Source of the DNA: Bradyrhizobium japonicum USDA 6
Lineage (GTDB): Bacteria > Pseudomonadota > Alphaproteobacteria > Rhizobiales > Xanthobacteraceae
DNA length: 64,000 nucleotides
Direction of reading: 5' to 3'
NCBI RefSeq assembly: GCF_000284375.1
Contig: NC_017249.1
Location: 4,318,001 to 4,382,000, forward strand
Under the pieces are notes generated by a model. That model was not told the origin of the DNA. It searched no databases and saw only the letters and a list, made by a program, of their open reading frames with translations. Every line of letters begins with the position of its first letter. Within the stretch, counting starts at the first letter, position 1. A program made the position numbers and the translations under genes. Shown here in pieces: positions 1 to 9,179 of this stretch.

Positions 1-49
1 GCTTCTTGTCCCAATACGCGAAGAACGCGCGGCTCGACGGATGTTTCAT
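1..49 (-). CDS. PAS-type (PAS_5-like) protein, N-terminal fragment
   Basis: Only the first 16 codons lie in the window; the gene runs off the left edge. The visible N-terminus reads MKHPSSRAFFAYWDKK. This matches my memory of the start of a rhizobial family of short PAS_5-type sensory proteins. The ATG is at 49 on the minus strand, so the gene is divergent from the rhizobial rhomboid locus. The family call rests on 16 residues and memory alone. Confidence 0.5.
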   Translation of the reverse strand, partial: MKHPSSRAFFAYWDKK

Positions 50-200
50 GACTGAACGCTTACCCCGGGGCGCTAGCTCGCGGGACAGACCTGTCCCGCT
101 TCAGTGCACCCGCGATCCCTCTCGTTGTTGTGCAGGAGGGGATTTGCAGCGTCCATGCCGTGGAGGCGTTTTCGGGCCCCCGGAGGCCGTCTTTGCGTCG

Positions 201-216
201 TTAACGTTAAATTAAC
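201..216 (+). promoter_or_regulatory. CtrA-type box, perfect TTAA-N7-TTAAC
   Basis: TTAA at 201-204, seven bases (CGTTAAA), then TTAAC at 212-216. This fits the full CtrA consensus of alphaproteobacteria. It lies between the divergent PAS-type gene and the rhomboid gene, upstream of an intrinsic terminator at 392-426. It could control either direction or a small transcript. Confidence 0.5.
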
Positions 217-239
217 TACGCGCTTTCCGTCCGGCGCCC

Positions 240-426
240 CGCTGCTATGGTGATCGCGGTCGCAAGCCTCGCCGCTTTCATCCAGGTTTTCGGCGGGGCC
301 TGTACACGGGCGTCAAACAGTTTGGCCACGGGCCGCGGGGAGGGGTGGGGATACACCTTATTCCTCTGGGTACCGGAAGACCGACACGGACAGGCAGGGC
401 TTTCCCAGGGCCCTGCCTTTTCCTTT
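240..426 (+). ncRNA. candidate small RNA ending at an intrinsic terminator
   Basis: A plus-strand terminator at 392-426 has no gene in front of it on that strand: upstream there is only a divergent minus-strand gene starting at 49. The simplest reading is a short transcript starting downstream of the CtrA box (201-216). The 5' end is a guess and I recognise no known RNA family. An open frame crosses this DNA (from 247, joined to the rhomboid gene), but it would have to read through the terminator stem, and its residues look non-coding. Confidence 0.35.
392..426 (+). terminator. intrinsic terminator upstream of the rhomboid gene
   Basis: A perfect 9-bp stem (AGGCAGGGC at 392-400, GCCCTGCCT at 410-418) with a 9-nt loop is followed by a pyrimidine/T-rich run to 426. 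The T-tract exists only on the plus strand, so the transcript it ends comes from the left. Confidence 0.6.
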
Positions 427-516
427 TGTGCACTTGCGCAAGGCCGGCAAAGGCGACTATCTCCAAGGCCTGTCGTCAAGCCTGTCGCTCCGATCGCGCC
501 TGAAAGCGAAGCTGCC

Positions 517-1323
517 TTGGATTCCCCGCAAGATTCTCCGCCGGAGATACCGGCCGTTGTCGAGGAGGCTCCGCGCGAGCCGATCCTGACGCTGCCGGTC
601 GCGCTGACCGCCTATATCCTCCTTTTGGCGGTGATCCATCTGCGGGTGCTGCTGCCGCCGGAGCTCGAGAACTGGACTATCGACGTCTTCGGCTTCATCC
701 CGAAACGCTACGATTCCTCGCTGCTCAATCTGCAGATCCCCGGCGGGGCCGGCGCCAAGGTCTGGACCTTCGTCACCTATTCGCTGCTGCACGCCAATCT
801 GACCCATCTCGGCTTCAACGTGCTGTGGCTGCTGCCGTTCGGCAGCGCGCTGGCGCGGCGCTTTGGCGCGATCAGGTTCTTCCTGTTTCTCGCGGTGACG
901 GCAGCGGCCGGCGCGCTCGCCCATCTCGTCACCCATGAGCACGCGGTGGCGCCGATGATCGGCGCCTCGGCCTCGGTGTCCGGCGCGATGGCGGCGGCGA
1001 TCCGCTTTGCCTTTGTCCGCGGCAGCTTCCTGTCGTTCAGCCGATCCGACGCCGATACCGCCGCAAGGGTTCCGGCACTGCCGCTGTCGCGCGCACTGCG
1101 CGACGGGCGGGTGGTCGGCTTCCTCGCCGTCTGGTTCGGCGTCAACATCATCTTCGGCGTCGGCGCGATCGGCGTCGATTCCGAAACCACGAGTGTCGCC
1201 TGGCAGGCACATATCGGCGGCTTCTTCGCCGGCCTTCTGCTGTTCGCGCTGTTCGATCCCGTGCCGCGCGTGCGAAACGATGCTGCGGATGCGTCATCAC
1301 AGGACATTTCAAACCGCATTTGA
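517..1323 (+). CDS. rhomboid-family intramembrane serine protease
   Basis: An inner-membrane protease of the rhomboid family, which cleaves transmembrane segments of other proteins. The catalytic serine motif GASASVSG (a GxSxxxG form) and the later catalytic histidine in WQAHIGGFFAG are both present. Several hydrophobic helices start at PVALTAYILLLAV, and the luminal H-N segment (LLHANLTHLGFN) is present. The frame is open from an ATG at 247, but that part contains a terminator stem, so I chose TTG 517. No other start codon lies in frame between the terminator and the membrane domain. From TTG the protein is 268 aa. The substrate is unknown. Confidence 0.8.
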   Translation: MDSPQDSPPEIPAVVEEAPREPILTLPVALTAYILLLAVIHLRVLLPPELENWTIDVFGFIPKRYDSSLLNLQIPGGAGAKVWTFVTYSLLHANLTHLGFNVLWLLPFGSALARRFGAIRFFLFLAVTAAAGALAHLVTHEHAVAPMIGASASVSGAMAAAIRFAFVRGSFLSFSRSDADTAARVPALPLSRALRDGRVVGFLAVWFGVNIIFGVGAIGVDSETTSVAWQAHIGGFFAGLLLFALFDPVPRVRNDAADASSQDISNRI

Positions 1324-1512
1324 AGCGGCGCTTGCGGCGTCGCCCGAATTCATCCATCATTCCCGAGAAGAATGTTCCGAAGCGACAAGCCGCTAGCGGC
1401 GATGCTTCGCAAAGCGCCTCAGCGTGCAACTGGCGCCTAAACTGTTAGTTGAAGACTCGACGAACAAGTCCGGCCGCGAAATGCGGACGGATCCGATTCA
1501 GGGAGGCCGACA

Positions 1513-1941
1513 ATGACGGTACGTTCCATTCTCAACACCAAGGGCCACCAGATCATGAGCGTCGAGCCCGACGCCAAGCTGGCTGCCGCGGTCAAACTGC
1601 TCGGCGAGAAGAAGATCGGCGCGGTGCTGGTGATGAACCAGAGCCGGCTCGAAGGCATCCTGTCCGAGCGCGACATCGTGCGCGTGATCGGCGAGCGCGG
1701 CGCCGGCGCGCTGGAGGAGCCGGTCACTCAGGTCATGACGCGTAAGGTCGTGACCTGCAAGGAGACCGACACGGTCGCCGAACTCATGGAGACGATGACC
1801 ACCGGCAAGTTCCGCCATCTGCCCGTCGTCGACGGCGGCAAGGTGGTGGGCCTGATCTCGATCGGCGACATCGTCAAGCGCCGCGTCCAGGAATACGAGG
1901 CCGAACAGGAAGCCCTGCGCGACTATATCAAGACGGCCTGA
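1513..1941 (+). CDS. tandem CBS-domain protein
   Basis: 142 aa consisting almost only of two CBS domains (about residues 8-65 and 73-130). Such stand-alone CBS pairs usually bind adenosyl nucleotides and report energy state. The typical ESxRDIVR-like segment is present as LSERDIVRVIGERG, and the second repeat ends in GLISIGDIVKRRV. A strong RBS (AGGGAGG) sits 7 bases before the ATG. It is an isolated gene convergent with the patatin gene. The partner protein is not visible. Confidence 0.85.
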   Translation: MTVRSILNTKGHQIMSVEPDAKLAAAVKLLGEKKIGAVLVMNQSRLEGILSERDIVRVIGERGAGALEEPVTQVMTRKVVTCKETDTVAELMETMTTGKFRHLPVVDGGKVVGLISIGDIVKRRVQEYEAEQEALRDYIKTA

Positions 1942-1960
1942 GCGACCTCACTGGTCGGCC

Positions 1961-3004
1961 TCACTCGTCTGCCTTGGACTCGCCCGCTTTAGGCGCGTGG
2001 CCCGCGGGCGCCGGCGCGAGCACCTCGATCGCCTCCTGGATCGACTCCAGCGCGCGCTCGGCGGCGCGGGTGCCATGCGCGATCAGATCCTCGCCGCGGT
2101 GGAAGTCGAACCATCCGAAATGACCGACCCGCGGCGTGATCAGGAGATCAGGCGGATCGCCGGCGAGGCGCGCGCGGGTAATGCGGTCCTGCATGATGTT
2201 GAAGGCGTCGACCATCACCGAGGAGATGCCCGGTCGTCCAGCGCCGCCGAAGAACTCGCGCTTCATGGTTTTCTCGGGCGAGAACAATCGCGGAAAGCGC
2301 CGCTTCGCCGTGGTCGCTTCGGCCGCCGGCGGGACCGTCTCGGGCACCGCGCCGTGCGAATAGATCGTTGTGGAATGGGTGAAGATGTCGCTGGAAAGAT
2401 TTGCGGCGATGACGATTTCGGCGCCGAGCGCGCGGGCGGCCGAGACCGGCACCGGATTCACCAGCGCGCCGTCGACCAGCCAGCGGTCACCAATCAGGAC
2501 GGGCGAGAAGATGCCGGGCAGGGCGTAGGAGGCGCGCATGGCGTCGACCACGCGGCCGCGCGTCAGCCAGATCTCGTGGCCGGTACGGACTTCGGTTGCG
2601 ACGGCGGCGAACTTGATCGGAAGATCCTCGATCAGGGTCTGGCCGACCGCATCCTCGAGCCGGGTCGCCAGCTTCTCACCGCCGATCAGGCCGGAACCGC
2701 TCAGTCGGATGTCGAGATAGCCGAGGATGTTGCGCATGCCCTGCAGGCTGCGTCCCCACTCCTGCAGCGTATCGAGCCGGCCGGCCGCATAAAGACCGCC
2801 GACCACGGCGCCGATCGAGGTGCCGACCACAACGTCAGGCACGATGCCATTGGCGGCCAGGGTTCTCAGGATCCCGATATGGGCAAAGCCGCGCGCCGCG
2901 CCGCCGCCGAGCGCCAGGCCGATGACCGGCCGTCGCACGCTGCCAAGACCGACCTTCTCTCCATTGGAGCCGTTCGCGCCCCGACCCTTCAAGATATCAA
3001 GCAC
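1961..3004 (-). CDS. patatin-like phospholipase (RssA-type)
   Basis: 347 aa. The N-terminal half carries the complete patatin catalytic set: the oxyanion loop GLALGGGAARG (about 29-39), the nucleophile elbow GTSIG with Ser63, and the second dyad residue in LVDGA (Asp178). It should hydrolyse acyl esters of phospholipids or related lipids, probably in the cytoplasm since no signal peptide is visible. The C-terminal third is poorly conserved and Ala/Pro rich at the end. It is convergent with the CBS gene. Confidence 0.85.
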   Translation of the reverse strand: MLDILKGRGANGSNGEKVGLGSVRRPVIGLALGGGAARGFAHIGILRTLAANGIVPDVVVGTSIGAVVGGLYAAGRLDTLQEWGRSLQGMRNILGYLDIRLSGSGLIGGEKLATRLEDAVGQTLIEDLPIKFAAVATEVRTGHEIWLTRGRVVDAMRASYALPGIFSPVLIGDRWLVDGALVNPVPVSAARALGAEIVIAANLSSDIFTHSTTIYSHGAVPETVPPAAEATTAKRRFPRLFSPEKTMKREFFGGAGRPGISSVMVDAFNIMQDRITRARLAGDPPDLLITPRVGHFGWFDFHRGEDLIAHGTRAAERALESIQEAIEVLAPAPAGHAPKAGESKADE

Positions 3005-3248
3005 CGCAACCCTCCTACCCCGGGCCAGCCCTCACAGCAGAGTAGGCGCCGTACCTCCGCTCCGCCAGAACGAGGGCAAAGCATGGTTTATACCGTTCGG
3101 GAAGCAGGGGGCAGGAGTGTGGCGAAGGCCGGCTGCCTCCCGTTTAATCACGCAGGCGTCAACCGGGTTCCAAAGAACCGTATCGGGCGGTATTCCTTGG
3201 GGATTCGGAGGCTTGAATTTGCCGCGTTTTCGGTGAAAAGCAGGTGGC

Positions 3249-4322
3249 ATGACTCTCGGGGGTGACGGCATCATCGGATGGCGGCGCAGCACATCGCTGC
3301 TGCCGACGCTGATCCTTGCTGCTTGCCTCTATACCCTTGGTCAAAATGCTGCGCAGGCGCAGCTTTTCTCTGATCGGCCACCCCCGGTGCCGCCCGCCTC
3401 GGTGCCCGATCCCGGCGGCGCCGTCAGCCTCGCGCCCCCCTCCGGCCCGGGCGCTGCGCCGCCGAGCCTGCCGCCGACCCTGCTGCAGCCGAATACGCCC
3501 AGCATGCCGCCGCCCGCGGTCAGCACCGTGCCGGCGGCCCCGCCGCTCAACGCGGCCGTGCCCGGCCAGGGCGTTCTGTCGCTGACCGCGAAATACGGCA
3601 AGGACACACCCGCGATCACCAGCGGCCTGGTCTGGCGCGTGTTTGCCGACCGTCCTGACGAGAACGGCACCTTCAAGCTGATCCGCGAGGATCGCAACGC
3701 CACGCCGAATATCGTGCTGCCGCCGGGCAATTACGTCGTGCACGTCGCCTTCGGCCTCGTCAGCGCGGTGCGCACCGTCAGCCTGAAGGCCGAGACCGAC
3801 CGCGAATCCTTCGTGCTGCCGGCCGGCGGCCTGCGCATCGAGGGGCGCGTCGGCACCAGCCGCATTCCGCAGAACCAGATCTCGTTCGCGATCTACAAGG
3901 GCAGCCAGTTCGAGTCCGGCGAGCGCGCCTCGCTGGTGCCGAACGTCGCCGCCGGCGACGTTGTGCTGATCCCGGAGGGCACCTACTACATCATCTCTAA
4001 CTATGGCGACGCCAATTCGGTGGTGCGCTCGGACATCCGCGTCCAGGCCGGCAAGCTCACCGACGTCACCATCACCCACCGCGCCGCCGTGATCACGCTC
4101 AAGCTCGTCAGCGACAGGGGCGGCGAGGCGCTCGCCAACACCGCCTGGTCGGTGCTGACCCCCGGCGGCGACGTCATCAAGGAATCGATCGGCGCCTTCC
4201 CGCGCGTCGTGCTCTCCGAAGGCGAATACCGCGCCATCGCCAAGAACGAGGGCAAGGTCTACGAGCGCGGCTTTAACGTCGTCAACGGCGTCGACGGCGA
4301 AGTGGAAGTGGTCGCCCGCTAG
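3249..4322 (+). CDS. exported protein of unknown function, Pro-rich N-terminus
   Basis: 357 aa. An N-terminal hydrophobic segment (about residues 15-35) ending near AQAQ looks like a signal peptide. A Pro/Ala-rich linker (about 40-105) follows, then about 250 residues of beta-rich sequence with repeated patterns such as LPPGNYVVHVAFG, IPEGTYYI and LSEGEYRAIA. These resemble carboxypeptidase-regulatory-like or Ig-like beta sandwiches in tandem. I know it only as a conserved rhizobial periplasmic protein with no assigned role. It is divergent from the patatin gene with about 240 bases between them. Confidence 0.75.
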   Translation: MTLGGDGIIGWRRSTSLLPTLILAACLYTLGQNAAQAQLFSDRPPPVPPASVPDPGGAVSLAPPSGPGAAPPSLPPTLLQPNTPSMPPPAVSTVPAAPPLNAAVPGQGVLSLTAKYGKDTPAITSGLVWRVFADRPDENGTFKLIREDRNATPNIVLPPGNYVVHVAFGLVSAVRTVSLKAETDRESFVLPAGGLRIEGRVGTSRIPQNQISFAIYKGSQFESGERASLVPNVAAGDVVLIPEGTYYIISNYGDANSVVRSDIRVQAGKLTDVTITHRAAVITLKLVSDRGGEALANTAWSVLTPGGDVIKESIGAFPRVVLSEGEYRAIAKNEGKVYERGFNVVNGVDGEVEVVAR

Positions 4323-4323
4323 T

Positions 4324-4458
4324 CTCGTGTGCCAGATGCGGTGCGGCGTGTAACGCCGCTCCGCAGAGCCGGGACCCAGAGGGCCGCAAGCGAATATCTC
4401 GGCCCCGGCTCTGCAGCGCACCGTCGAAGGGACGCTGCGCTGCGTCCGGGGCACGAGG
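4324..4458. repeat. palindromic intergenic repeat B, copy 1
   Basis: GC-rich DNA with words such as CCGCAGAGCCGGGACCC and GCGTCCGGGGCACGA that recur inverted at 9803-9932 and, in short form, at 31778-31824. It lies between the stop of the exported protein and repeat A. No coding capacity is credible. Confidence 0.6.
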
Positions 4459-4493
4459 GTACGGTTTCGACGCACAGCTGTTTCCACATCGTG

Positions 4494-4566
4494 ATTGCGA
4501 GCGCAGCGAAGCAATCCAGAGTCCCTCCGCGGCAAGATTCTGGATTGCTTCGCGGCGCTCGCGAAT
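4494..4566. repeat. palindromic intergenic repeat A, copy 1
   Basis: Two long arms (4494-4520 and 4539-4566) form an almost perfect inverted repeat: ATTGCGAGCGCAGCGAAGCA and its near complement. The same element stands at 9965-10044. In RNA it would form a long hairpin between the convergent genes on either side. Confidence 0.75.
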
Positions 4567-4589
4567 GACGAGGAGGAGGGCCGCGGCCC

Positions 4590-5483
4590 TCACTTCCGAT
4601 AGCGCAGCGCCTCCACCAGCACGGCGAACGCCGGCGTCGGCTGCCGACGGCTCGGATAATAGAGGTGATAGCCCGCAAACGGTGCGCACCAGTCGGCGAG
4701 CACGCGGATCAGCCGGCCGTCGGCGATCTCGCGCTTGACGAGATCGTCGGGGATGTAGGCAAGGCCAAGCCCCGCCAGCACGGCATTCATCCTGAGCAGG
4801 CCGGTGTTGAACACGAGCTGGCCGTCGACCCGCACCTTCATCGCGCGGCCGCGTTTCTCGAACTCCCAGGCATAGATCCCGCCATAGGTCGGCAGGCGGA
4901 GGTTGATGCAATTGTGCTCGGTGAGATCCTGCGGCAGCTTCGGCTTGCCCCGCGCGGCGAAATAGGCGGGCGCACCGACCACGGCCATGCGCATCTCCGG
5001 CCCGATCCGCACCGCGATCATGTCCCTGGCGACCTGCTCGCCGAGCCGCACGCCGGCATCGTAGCGCTCGGCGACGATGTCGGTCAGGCCATAGTCGACG
5101 ACGAGCTCGACCTTGATATCGGGGTAGCGCGGCAGCAGCTTTGCGAGCGCCGGCCACAGCACCGTCTGTGCGGCGTGCTCGCCGGTGGTGATGCGGACGG
5201 TGCCCGCCGGCGTCTCGCGGAGCGCGGTCAGCGCCGACAGCTCTGCGTCGATCTCAGCAAAGCGCGGCCCGACATTGCGGAGCAGACGTTCGCCCGCTTC
5301 CGTTGGCGCGACGCTGCGGGTGGTGCGGGTGAGCAGCCGCAGGCCGAGCCGTTCCTCCAGGCCGCGCACGGTATGGCTGAGCGCCGACTGCGACACGCCG
5401 AGCTGGGCTGCCGCGCGGGTAAAGCTGCGCTCGCGCGCGACCGCAAGGAAGGCCAGGAGGTCATTGACGTTGGTGCGGGTCAT
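4590..5483 (-). CDS. LysR-family transcriptional regulator
   Basis: 297 aa, the usual LysR length. An N-terminal winged HTH (about residues 4-62, FTRAAAQLGVSQSALSHTVR) is followed by a substrate-binding domain. It is transcribed divergently from the aldo/keto reductase at 5587 with about 100 bases between, the classic arrangement for a LysR protein that controls its neighbour. The inducer is unknown. Confidence 0.9.
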   Translation of the reverse strand: MTRTNVNDLLAFLAVARERSFTRAAAQLGVSQSALSHTVRGLEERLGLRLLTRTTRSVAPTEAGERLLRNVGPRFAEIDAELSALTALRETPAGTVRITTGEHAAQTVLWPALAKLLPRYPDIKVELVVDYGLTDIVAERYDAGVRLGEQVARDMIAVRIGPEMRMAVVGAPAYFAARGKPKLPQDLTEHNCINLRLPTYGGIYAWEFEKRGRAMKVRVDGQLVFNTGLLRMNAVLAGLGLAYIPDDLVKREIADGRLIRVLADWCAPFAGYHLYYPSRRQPTPAFAVLVEALRYRK

Positions 5484-5574
5484 TCATGAATCCATCTCAT
5501 CAGTACATACCGCTTTTATCATCTAATCGCAGGCCGGCGCGTGGCCTAAATTCGCCGCCGAACATGAACTCTAG

Positions 5575-6570
<996 letters not shown>

Positions 6571-6874
6571 GCTGCGGCGTGAATGGCCCGGTGAGCGTTC
6601 GCTTACCGGGCATACGCGTCTTGTGTTCCGACTTGAATACTTTTGCCAGCGCTACCAAGCAGCGTTGAAGGAAGCGATTAACACCGCCAGCACAGGCTTA
6701 TTCCGCAAGCGTCGCGACTTCTTCATAGCCGGTGGAAGATACGGATTTCCGATAATCAATTTTATTCTCTTTCCGTCCTGCTGCGCTATATGTCGGGCAT
6801 CCGTCTAACGGGGGAGGCCGGAGCAGGCGCGTGCCTTGCGAGACCGGCAGAAGCAGGGGACCAAGCCCGTCGGC

Positions 6875-7066
6875 ATGTTTGAAGTGATCATCACCAGGCG
6901 TAAGCGGTTTGGCTGGCGATGGCAGGTGTGTCAGTCCGGCAAGATATTTGCCGATGGCTTCGAGCGCACCCGGCCGTCCGCCAAGTATCATGGCGAGCGC
7001 GCACTGTTCTTCCTGTTATCGCAAGCTTACCTGCGCAATCGCTCTGCGGCGGCCAGCGAGGACTAG
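6875..7066 (+). CDS. small conserved hypothetical protein
   Basis: 63 aa starting MFEVIITRRKRFGWRW. It is basic, with a compact pattern (strand-rich start, then SAKYHGERALFFLLSQ) that I associate with short rhizobial proteins of unknown function. A TTG at 6836 would add 13 residues; the ATG is preferred, with AGGGGA upstream. It is convergent with the quinone oxidoreductase gene. Confidence 0.6.
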   Translation: MFEVIITRRKRFGWRWQVCQSGKIFADGFERTRPSAKYHGERALFFLLSQAYLRNRSAAASED

Positions 7067-7110
7067 CGGCGGGAGCAGCAGACAGCTCCATCCGGGCTAC
7101 GAGCCCCACC

Positions 7111-8103
7111 TCAGATGTCGACGACCAGCTTGCCCTCGGCGGCGTGATCCCGGATCAGAGCGTAGGCATCGCCAACACTCTCCAGCGTGAAGCGCCTTGC
7201 ATCGACCAGCGGCGCGAGCTTGCCGGCTTCAACCAGGCGCGTCGCTTCCGCCATGATCTCACCGTGATGCGCGCGGCCTTCGCCTGATAGCAGCGGCAGC
7301 AGTGTGAACACACCGGAATAGCTGGCGGCGCGGAACGACAGCGGCGCAAGCGCATGCGTGCCCCAGCCAAGCGCGCTCACCACATGGCCAAAACGGCGCA
7401 CGGCTTCGAAGGAGGCATCGAGCACCTTGCCGCCGACGGTGTCGTAGACGATGTCGAAGCCGCGGCCGCCGGTATGCTCTGCAACGTAAGCTTCAATCGC
7501 AGTGCCGCGGTCGATGAATACAGCGCCAAAGCCTTCGATGGTGGCGCGCTGCGCAGCCGAGCCGGTCGCGAACACGTCTGCTCCGAAGGCGCGCGCGATC
7601 TGGATCGCGACATGGCCGACGCCGCCGGCACCGCCATGAATCAAAACCTTCTGGCCGGCCTTCAGCGCCGCGCGATCGATCAGGCCTTCCCAGGCCGTGA
7701 TGAAGATCAGCGGCAGGGCGGCCGCTTCGCGCATGCTGAGATTGGCGGGCTTGGGCGCCAGCAGGTCGGCATCGACCGCGGCGAATTCAGCGAGCGATCC
7801 CGGCACGCCGCCGACGCCGCCGGTCATGCCATAGGCCTCGTCGCCCGGCTTGAAGCGTGTCACGTCGTGTCCGGTCTGCTCGACCACGCCGGCGAGATCG
7901 ATTCCGAGAATGGCGGGCAGCGGATGATGCGCATGTGCTGCCGTGCCGGCATGGATCTTGGTGTCGAGCGGATTGACCCCGCTCGCACGCACCCGCACCA
8001 GCACCTCGCGCGGGCCGACCTCGGGCGTGGAGACGGTTGAGAGGCGCAGCGGCGCGTTGTTGGTCTCCAGGATCGCCGCCCGCATCGTCGATTGTCTCGT
8101 CAT
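7111..8103 (-). CDS. zinc-type alcohol dehydrogenase-like / quinone oxidoreductase
   Basis: 330 aa MDR-superfamily oxidoreductase. The N-terminal GroES-like fold includes the segment SGVNPLDTKI. The Rossmann fold carries the NADPH motif HGGAGGVGHVAIQIA. The structural-zinc cysteines are absent, which points to the quinone reductase branch. I chose ATG 8103 (MTRQSTMRAAIL) because the open frame upstream runs antisense through the divergent LysR gene. It reads out from a shared promoter region with that LysR gene, its likely regulator. Confidence 0.88.
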   Translation of the reverse strand: MTRQSTMRAAILETNNAPLRLSTVSTPEVGPREVLVRVRASGVNPLDTKIHAGTAAHAHHPLPAILGIDLAGVVEQTGHDVTRFKPGDEAYGMTGGVGGVPGSLAEFAAVDADLLAPKPANLSMREAAALPLIFITAWEGLIDRAALKAGQKVLIHGGAGGVGHVAIQIARAFGADVFATGSAAQRATIEGFGAVFIDRGTAIEAYVAEHTGGRGFDIVYDTVGGKVLDASFEAVRRFGHVVSALGWGTHALAPLSFRAASYSGVFTLLPLLSGEGRAHHGEIMAEATRLVEAGKLAPLVDARRFTLESVGDAYALIRDHAAEGKLVVDI

Positions 8104-8206
8104 GATCGTCTTGCTCCGTTGTCGGCCTCCAATATGCCCATGAATTTTTGCATGAGAAGGAACAAGGATGTACGATGGTCGTGCATTTGTGCATGAGGTC
8201 ATTTCG
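8104..8206. promoter_or_regulatory. divergent promoter region with repeated TGCATGAG words
   Basis: The 103-bp gap between the quinone oxidoreductase and its LysR gene holds TGCATGAG at 8149-8156 and again at 8190-8197, both after T-rich sequence. Additional ATGCAT-like words suggest a binding site for the LysR protein. This is inferred from position and repetition only. Confidence 0.35.
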
Positions 8207-9067
8207 ATGGACTGGAGCGATCTGCGCATCTTCCTGGCGATTGCGCGCGAAGGCACGCTCGGGGCTGCCGCGCGCAAGATCGGCCAGACCCAGCCGACGA
8301 TGGGGCGGCGGCTTCGCGCGCTCGAAACCGCGCTGGGACAAACGCTGTTCCAGCGCACCGCCGATGGTTTTGTGCTGACCGACGAGGGCACCGCCGTGCT
8401 GCGCCATGCCGAGCGGATCGAGGAGGAGGCGCTCGCGCTTCAGCGCCACGCCTCCGGCGCGGAGACGCAGCTCGACGGCATGCTGCGCCTGTCGTCGTCG
8501 GACTGGTTCGGCACGGTGATGCTGTCGCCGGTGATCGCGGCCTTCGGCAAGCGTCATCCCAAGGTGACCGTCGAGCTCCTGACCGATGCGCGCCTCTACA
8601 GCCTGCCGCGGCGCGAGGCCGATCTCGTCTTCCGCATCAGGCCGTTCAGCGAACCCGAGGTGATATCGAGAAAACTGCTCCACATTCCCTACGCACTGTA
8701 TGGCAGAAAGGGCAGCAAGCCGCCGCGCGCCGGCGACGGCAGCGGCGCCCGCGTCGTCACCATGAATGCCGAATTCGCCGACATGCCAGATGCGATCTGG
8801 TTGAAGCGCACGCTGCCGAATGCGGAGATCGCCTCGCGCAGCAACAACCGGCAGGCGCAGGCAGAGCTGTGTGCCGGCGGCGGCGGGTTTGCCGTGCTGC
8901 CACGCCCCCTCGGCGACCGCGACCGCCGTCTCGTCGCGCTCGACATCGGCGCGACGCCCCCCGGCCGCGACACGTTTGTCGGCTATCACCGCGATCTCAG
9001 GCGCCTCGCGCGCTTGCGCGCGCTGCTCGATCTGGTGATTGAAAGGTTGGCGGGCACCGCTTCGTAG
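8207..9067 (+). CDS. LysR-family transcriptional regulator
   Basis: 286 aa. The HTH at the N-terminus (LRIFLAIAREGTLGAAARKI, then QTQPTMGRRLRALE) is followed by a substrate-binding domain. The frame is open from 8168, but the LysR start MDWSDLR at 8207 fits the family. It is divergent from the quinone oxidoreductase. The C-terminal domain is somewhat short, with a Cys (LCAGGGGFAVLP) in the segment that often lines the effector pocket. Confidence 0.9.
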   Translation: MDWSDLRIFLAIAREGTLGAAARKIGQTQPTMGRRLRALETALGQTLFQRTADGFVLTDEGTAVLRHAERIEEEALALQRHASGAETQLDGMLRLSSSDWFGTVMLSPVIAAFGKRHPKVTVELLTDARLYSLPRREADLVFRIRPFSEPEVISRKLLHIPYALYGRKGSKPPRAGDGSGARVVTMNAEFADMPDAIWLKRTLPNAEIASRSNNRQAQAELCAGGGGFAVLPRPLGDRDRRLVALDIGATPPGRDTFVGYHRDLRRLARLRALLDLVIERLAGTAS

Positions 9068-9176
9068 GGTGGATTAGCCGGCGGCTGCGCGTCGCGCAGT
9101 CGCTGGCGTAATCCACCTCTTCTGTTTCTGCGGAGGCGCAAGCGGTGGATTACGCCTTCGCCTAATCCACCCTACG
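9063..9176. repeat. nested palindromic repeat (GTAGGGTGGATTA family)
   Basis: The outer arms CGTAGGGTGGATTAG (9063-9077) and CTAATCCACCCTACG (9162-9176) are a perfect 15-bp inverted repeat. A second inverted pair, GTAATCCACC (9108-9117) and GGTGGATTAC (9144-9153), is nested inside. The repeat begins at the very end of the LysR gene, overlapping its stop codon, and could end transcripts from it. A relative lies at 33155-33280. Confidence 0.75.
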
Positions 9177-9179
9177 CAT

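Noticed and set aside
247..516. N-terminal extension of the rhomboid gene from ATG 247
   Set aside because: It spans a strong intrinsic terminator and has no coding character; TTG 517 preferred.
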